Part shown: positions 7,343 to 10,082 of the stretch, piece after piece
Numbering within the stretch: position 1 is the first letter of the stretch
Layout: the number at the start of each line of letters is the position of its first letter
From: Pseudomonadota bacterium
Lineage (GTDB): Bacteria > Pseudomonadota > Gammaproteobacteria > Xanthomonadales > Xanthomonadaceae
Direction: 5' to 3'
NCBI GenBank assembly: GCA_023395465.1
Contig: JAEWZE010000266.1
Location: 1-10,082 of the forward strand
Length of the DNA stretch: 10,082 nucleotides
The notes under the pieces: model-generated
The model's database searches: none
Told to the model about the DNA's origin: nothing
The model's input: only the letters and a program-made list of their open reading frames with translations
Translations under genes and position numbers: made by a program

Positions 7343-8581
7343 TCACACCGTCCGCGAACTTCCGTCGCGCAACGGGTCCGCCGCCGCCAGGCCCTGCAGC
7401 GCGCGCAGCTTCGGCATCACCATCGGGATGGTCAGCATGGTGCTGGCGACGGCCAGCAGCAGCAACGCGGTGAAGGTCGCGCTGGTGATGATGTGCTTGT
7501 CGGCCAGCACGTTGGCGAAGATGATGATGATCAGGCCCTTGGTCTGCAGCAGCCAGCCGATGATCGAGGCCTCGCCCGGCTTCCATCCGAGCAGGCGGCC
7601 GGCCAGGTGCACCGCGCCGATGCGTCCGGCCACCGAGGCGACCAGCAGCACGCCTGCGGCGACGAAGACCTGGACGCCGCCCACGTCCCACGAAGTGCGC
7701 AGGCCGGTGCTGAGGAAGAACACCGGCATCAGCACCAGCAGCACGTGGTGGCGCAGCAGGTCGAGCACCTCCTGCTCGAACCATTCCGCGTCGATGACCA
7801 CGCCGGCCAGGAAGGCGCCGACCATGTAGTGCAGTCCGGCCCAGTCGGCGCCGAAGGCGCAGATGGCCAGCCAGATCAGCATCACGTACCAGCGGTCGCT
7901 GGCGGGAATCGCCCGCATCAGCCTGCGGAACACGACGCACGCCAGCGCGAACGTGGCCAGGAAGGCCAGCTGCCTGCCGATCCGCTCCCAGTCCATCAGC
8001 ACCAGGGCGAGCACGCCCCAGATCGCGATGTCGTCGAGGCTGGCGTAGCGCAGGATGCGCTGGCCCAGGTGCGAGCGCAGCAGTTGCATCTTCTCCATCA
8101 ACAGGATCAGGATCGGCAGCGCGGTCACCGCGCAGGCCATGCCGACGCCGACCACGAACTGCCAGGGGCGTCCCTGCGGTCCGAGCCAGCCGTCGAAGCC
8201 CAGCATGGCCAGCGCCACCGCCCCTCCCAGGACCAGCGGCACGCCCAGCGCGAGTCCGGCGGTGATCCCGGTCTCGCGGCGGTGCTCCCAGGCCTTGCGG
8301 ATGTCCAGCTCGATGCCGGCGATCATCACGAACAGCATCACCGCCCACAGCGCCACGCCGTTGAGCGTATTGATGACGTCCGCGGTGAACAGCGTGGCGT
8401 GCAGCTCCGGCATCGCCTTGCCCAGCACGCCCGGGCCCAGCAGGATGCCGGCCACGATCTGCACCACCACCAGCGGCGCCCAGTAGTCGGTCCGCAGCAG
8501 CCGCCAGACCAGGTAGGGCACGGCGAAAATGACCGCCATCGCGATCAGGAACAGCTCGGTGGTCGTGATCGCGTGGTTCAT
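7343..8581 (-). CDS. CPA2-family cation:proton antiporter (Kef/Nap type), transport domain only
   Basis: A 412-residue inner-membrane protein, hydrophobic along nearly its whole length, consistent with the 12-13 helices of the Na+/H+ exchanger domain. Landmarks are VQIVAGILLGPGVLG at 40-54, MIAGIELDIRKAW at 86-98, ACAVTALPIL at 149-158, SLDDIAIW at 181-188, GAFLAGVVI at 255-263, and QTKGLIIIIFANVL at 346-359. The Asp183-Asp184 pair matches the ion-binding DD motif of electrogenic CPA2 exchangers. It stops soon after the last helix, without the C-terminal nucleotide-binding RCK/TrkA-N domain of KefB/KefC. The gene starts 25 bases after the sugar permease stop on the same strand and has no good Shine-Dalgarno sequence, so it is probably co-transcribed and perhaps translationally coupled. 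Whether Na+ or K+ is exchanged cannot be read. A role in balancing protons moved by the permease is speculation. Confidence 0.93.
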   Translation of the reverse strand: MNHAITTTELFLIAMAVIFAVPYLVWRLLRTDYWAPLVVVQIVAGILLGPGVLGKAMPELHATLFTADVINTLNGVALWAVMLFVMIAGIELDIRKAWEHRRETGITAGLALGVPLVLGGAVALAMLGFDGWLGPQGRPWQFVVGVGMACAVTALPILILLMEKMQLLRSHLGQRILRYASLDDIAIWGVLALVLMDWERIGRQLAFLATFALACVVFRRLMRAIPASDRWYVMLIWLAICAFGADWAGLHYMVGAFLAGVVIDAEWFEQEVLDLLRHHVLLVLMPVFFLSTGLRTSWDVGGVQVFVAAGVLLVASVAGRIGAVHLAGRLLGWKPGEASIIGWLLQTKGLIIIIFANVLADKHIITSATFTALLLLAVASTMLTIPMVMPKLRALQGLAAADPLRDGSSRTV

Positions 8582-8606
8582 CCGTGACCGGGCGTGGCGC
8601 GGTGGC

Positions 8607-10055
8607 TCAGTGTCCCCCGCCCGCGGCGAGCTTGTCGAGATCGATGCCTTGGCGCCGCAGGATGCCCGGCGTGCGCGCCGCGTAGAAGGCCAGGTAGGCG
8701 AAGCAGGCCACGCCGACGACGAAGCTCATGTGGATGCTGGTCATGTCGGCCAGCCAGCCCTGGAACCAGCTCACCACGCCGCCGCCCATGATCATCATGA
8801 TCAGCAGGCTGCTGCCCTGGTTGGTGTTGCGGCCCAGCCCGGTGATGGCCAGCGCGAAGATGCACGGCCACATGGTGCTGCAGAACAGGCCGACGCTGAC
8901 GAAGGCCACGATGCTGGCCTTGCCGGTGGTGGCCATGCCCAGCAGCAGCGCGGCGATGCCGCATAGCGAGAACACCAGCAGCATGCGCGCCGGATTGCCG
9001 CGGCTGGCGAAGGTCGCGACGATCATCAGCACGATCACCGCCGCATAGCCGAAGAACTGGGTGACCTCGTGGCGGGCGATCGCGTTGACCGCCAGAAACA
9101 CCGCGAAGGCGATGTAGGGCAGCAGCACCGTCAGCATGCGCCGCGCGGTGAGGCCGACCTCGAACGCGCCCGCCGCGCCGGCCCAGCGCCCGATCATCAG
9201 GCTGGCCCAGTACAGCGACACGTACGGCGCGAGCTGCGAGGTCGGGATACCCAGATCCTCCTCCAGGTAGGCCGGCAGGTTGGCGATGGTCGACACCTCC
9301 ACCCCGACGTAGACGAAGATCGCGAGCATGCCCAGCACCAGCTGCGGATAGGCGAAGGCGGACTTCTTGTGGACCAGGCGGCTCGCGTCCTCGGCCTCGT
9401 CGCGGGCGACCCCTTCCAGGTCGATGCGGTTGGGCACCGAGGAGAACTTGAGGAATACCGCGACCAGCACGAAGGCCGCGCCCAGCACCAGGTAGGGGAC
9501 CTTGACGCTTTCGATGCTGGCCTCGTTGCCGCCGCTGAGCACGCTGCCGAAGATGGCGAAGCTCACCAGCAGCGGGCCGATCGTGGTGCCGAAGTTGTTG
9601 ACGCCGCCGGCCATGGTCAGGCGCTGCGCGCCGGTGGCCGGGTTGCCCATCACGATCGCCAGCGGATTGGCCGCGATCTGCTGCAGCGAGAAGCCCAGCC
9701 CGACGATGAACAGGCCCGAGAGCATCAGGCCGAACGACCCGGCGTTGGCGGCCGGGTAGAACAGCAGGGAGCCGGCCGCGGAAATGAGCAGGCCCAGGCA
9801 GATGCCGTTCTTGTAGCCGATGCGGTTGAGCACGTCGGCGCCGATCAGCCTCGAGGTGAGGAAATAGACCAGCGAGCCGACCGTGTAGGCCACGTAGAAC
9901 GCCAGCGCGACGTACATGCTCTGCTGCTGCGACAGGTTGAACGCGTTCTTGAAGACCGGGATCAGGATGTCGTTGCTGGCGGCCACGAAGCCCCAGAAGA
10001 AGAACACGGTGACGAGCACGCCGAACTGCGACCAGCGGGTCTGTTGGGTGGCCAT
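8607..10055 (-). CDS. FHS-family (FucP/GluP-like) sugar:proton symporter of the major facilitator superfamily
   Basis: A 482-residue inner-membrane permease with the 12-helix pattern of the fucose-galactose-glucose:H+ symporters. FFFWGFVAASNDILIPVF at 18-35 matches the FHS first helix; Asp29 aligns with the proton-linked Asp46 of E. coli FucP. LQQIAANP at 124-131 matches the helix-4 motif, with Gln126 where FucP has Glu135; Gln there is what I recall in glucose/galactose/GlcNAc-type members, so fucose is not the expected substrate. GGVNNFGTTIGP at 150-161 is also typical. It is longer than the usual 410-440 residues, mainly through polar stretches near 171-185 and 210-235. An AGGA lies eight bases before the ATG at 10055. 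Only 27 bases precede it in the window, with no visible operator, so its promoter or an upstream gene is outside. It would import the monosaccharide freed by the GH3 enzyme, by inference. Confidence 0.93.
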   Translation of the reverse strand: MATQQTRWSQFGVLVTVFFFWGFVAASNDILIPVFKNAFNLSQQQSMYVALAFYVAYTVGSLVYFLTSRLIGADVLNRIGYKNGICLGLLISAAGSLLFYPAANAGSFGLMLSGLFIVGLGFSLQQIAANPLAIVMGNPATGAQRLTMAGGVNNFGTTIGPLLVSFAIFGSVLSGGNEASIESVKVPYLVLGAAFVLVAVFLKFSSVPNRIDLEGVARDEAEDASRLVHKKSAFAYPQLVLGMLAIFVYVGVEVSTIANLPAYLEEDLGIPTSQLAPYVSLYWASLMIGRWAGAAGAFEVGLTARRMLTVLLPYIAFAVFLAVNAIARHEVTQFFGYAAVIVLMIVATFASRGNPARMLLVFSLCGIAALLLGMATTGKASIVAFVSVGLFCSTMWPCIFALAITGLGRNTNQGSSLLIMMIMGGGVVSWFQGWLADMTSIHMSFVVGVACFAYLAFYAARTPGILRRQGIDLDKLAAGGGH

Positions 10056-10082
10056 GGGTCCTGCCGTTTGCGAAGTGGAGGT

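Noticed and set aside
7493..8587. A 364-codon plus-strand frame across the antiporter gene
   Set aside because: In antisense register with the antiporter; the product is His/Gln/Arg-rich with no membrane pattern, while the minus strand gives a coherent CPA2 protein.

Overview
The window is GC-rich throughout, with codons strongly biased to G or C in the third position. Its TonB-dependent receptor is of the long Xanthomonas/Caulobacter type, and its LacI regulator and exported GH3 enzyme fit the same background. The best guess from sequence alone is a gammaproteobacterium of the Xanthomonadaceae/Lysobacteraceae (Lysobacter, Luteimonas, Pseudoxanthomonas or Xanthomonas-like). The exact genus cannot be read from the window.

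The window is a carbohydrate-uptake locus, most likely for a beta-glucan or beta-glucoside. Left to right: a glycoside hydrolase family 3 lipoprotein on the minus strand, cut by the left edge (1-1540); a divergent LacI-family regulator (1814-2824, plus); a 323-base intergenic region carrying two different LacI-type operators and a promoter; a TonB-dependent outer-membrane receptor of 1017 residues (3148-6201, plus); two GC-rich hairpins; a FIH-like JmjC/cupin protein (6305-7321, plus); a 14-base perfect palindrome between convergent stop codons; a CPA2-type cation:proton antiporter (7343-8581, minus); and an FHS/FucP-type sugar permease (8607-10055, minus), the last two forming a likely operon that begins at or beyond the right edge.

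Proposed working model (inference): the receptor brings an oligosaccharide across the outer membrane, the GH3 lipoprotein releases monosaccharide from it, and the FHS permease takes the monosaccharide across the inner membrane by proton symport. The LacI protein represses the locus until sugar arrives. The strongest regulatory evidence is a 14-base site, TGACAACGCTGTCA, found identically and in the same orientation relative to the GH3 gene and the receptor gene, 84 and 85 bases before their start codons, in both cases overlapping a -35-like element. A second operator of a different sequence class, close to what I recall as the Xanthomonas xyl box, lies 39 bases upstream at the receptor only.

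No RNA genes, CRISPR arrays, insertion sequences or phage genes were seen. The least understood parts are the FIH-like cupin protein next to the receptor and the antiporter joined to the sugar permease. Nothing in the window demands a wholly new type of system.
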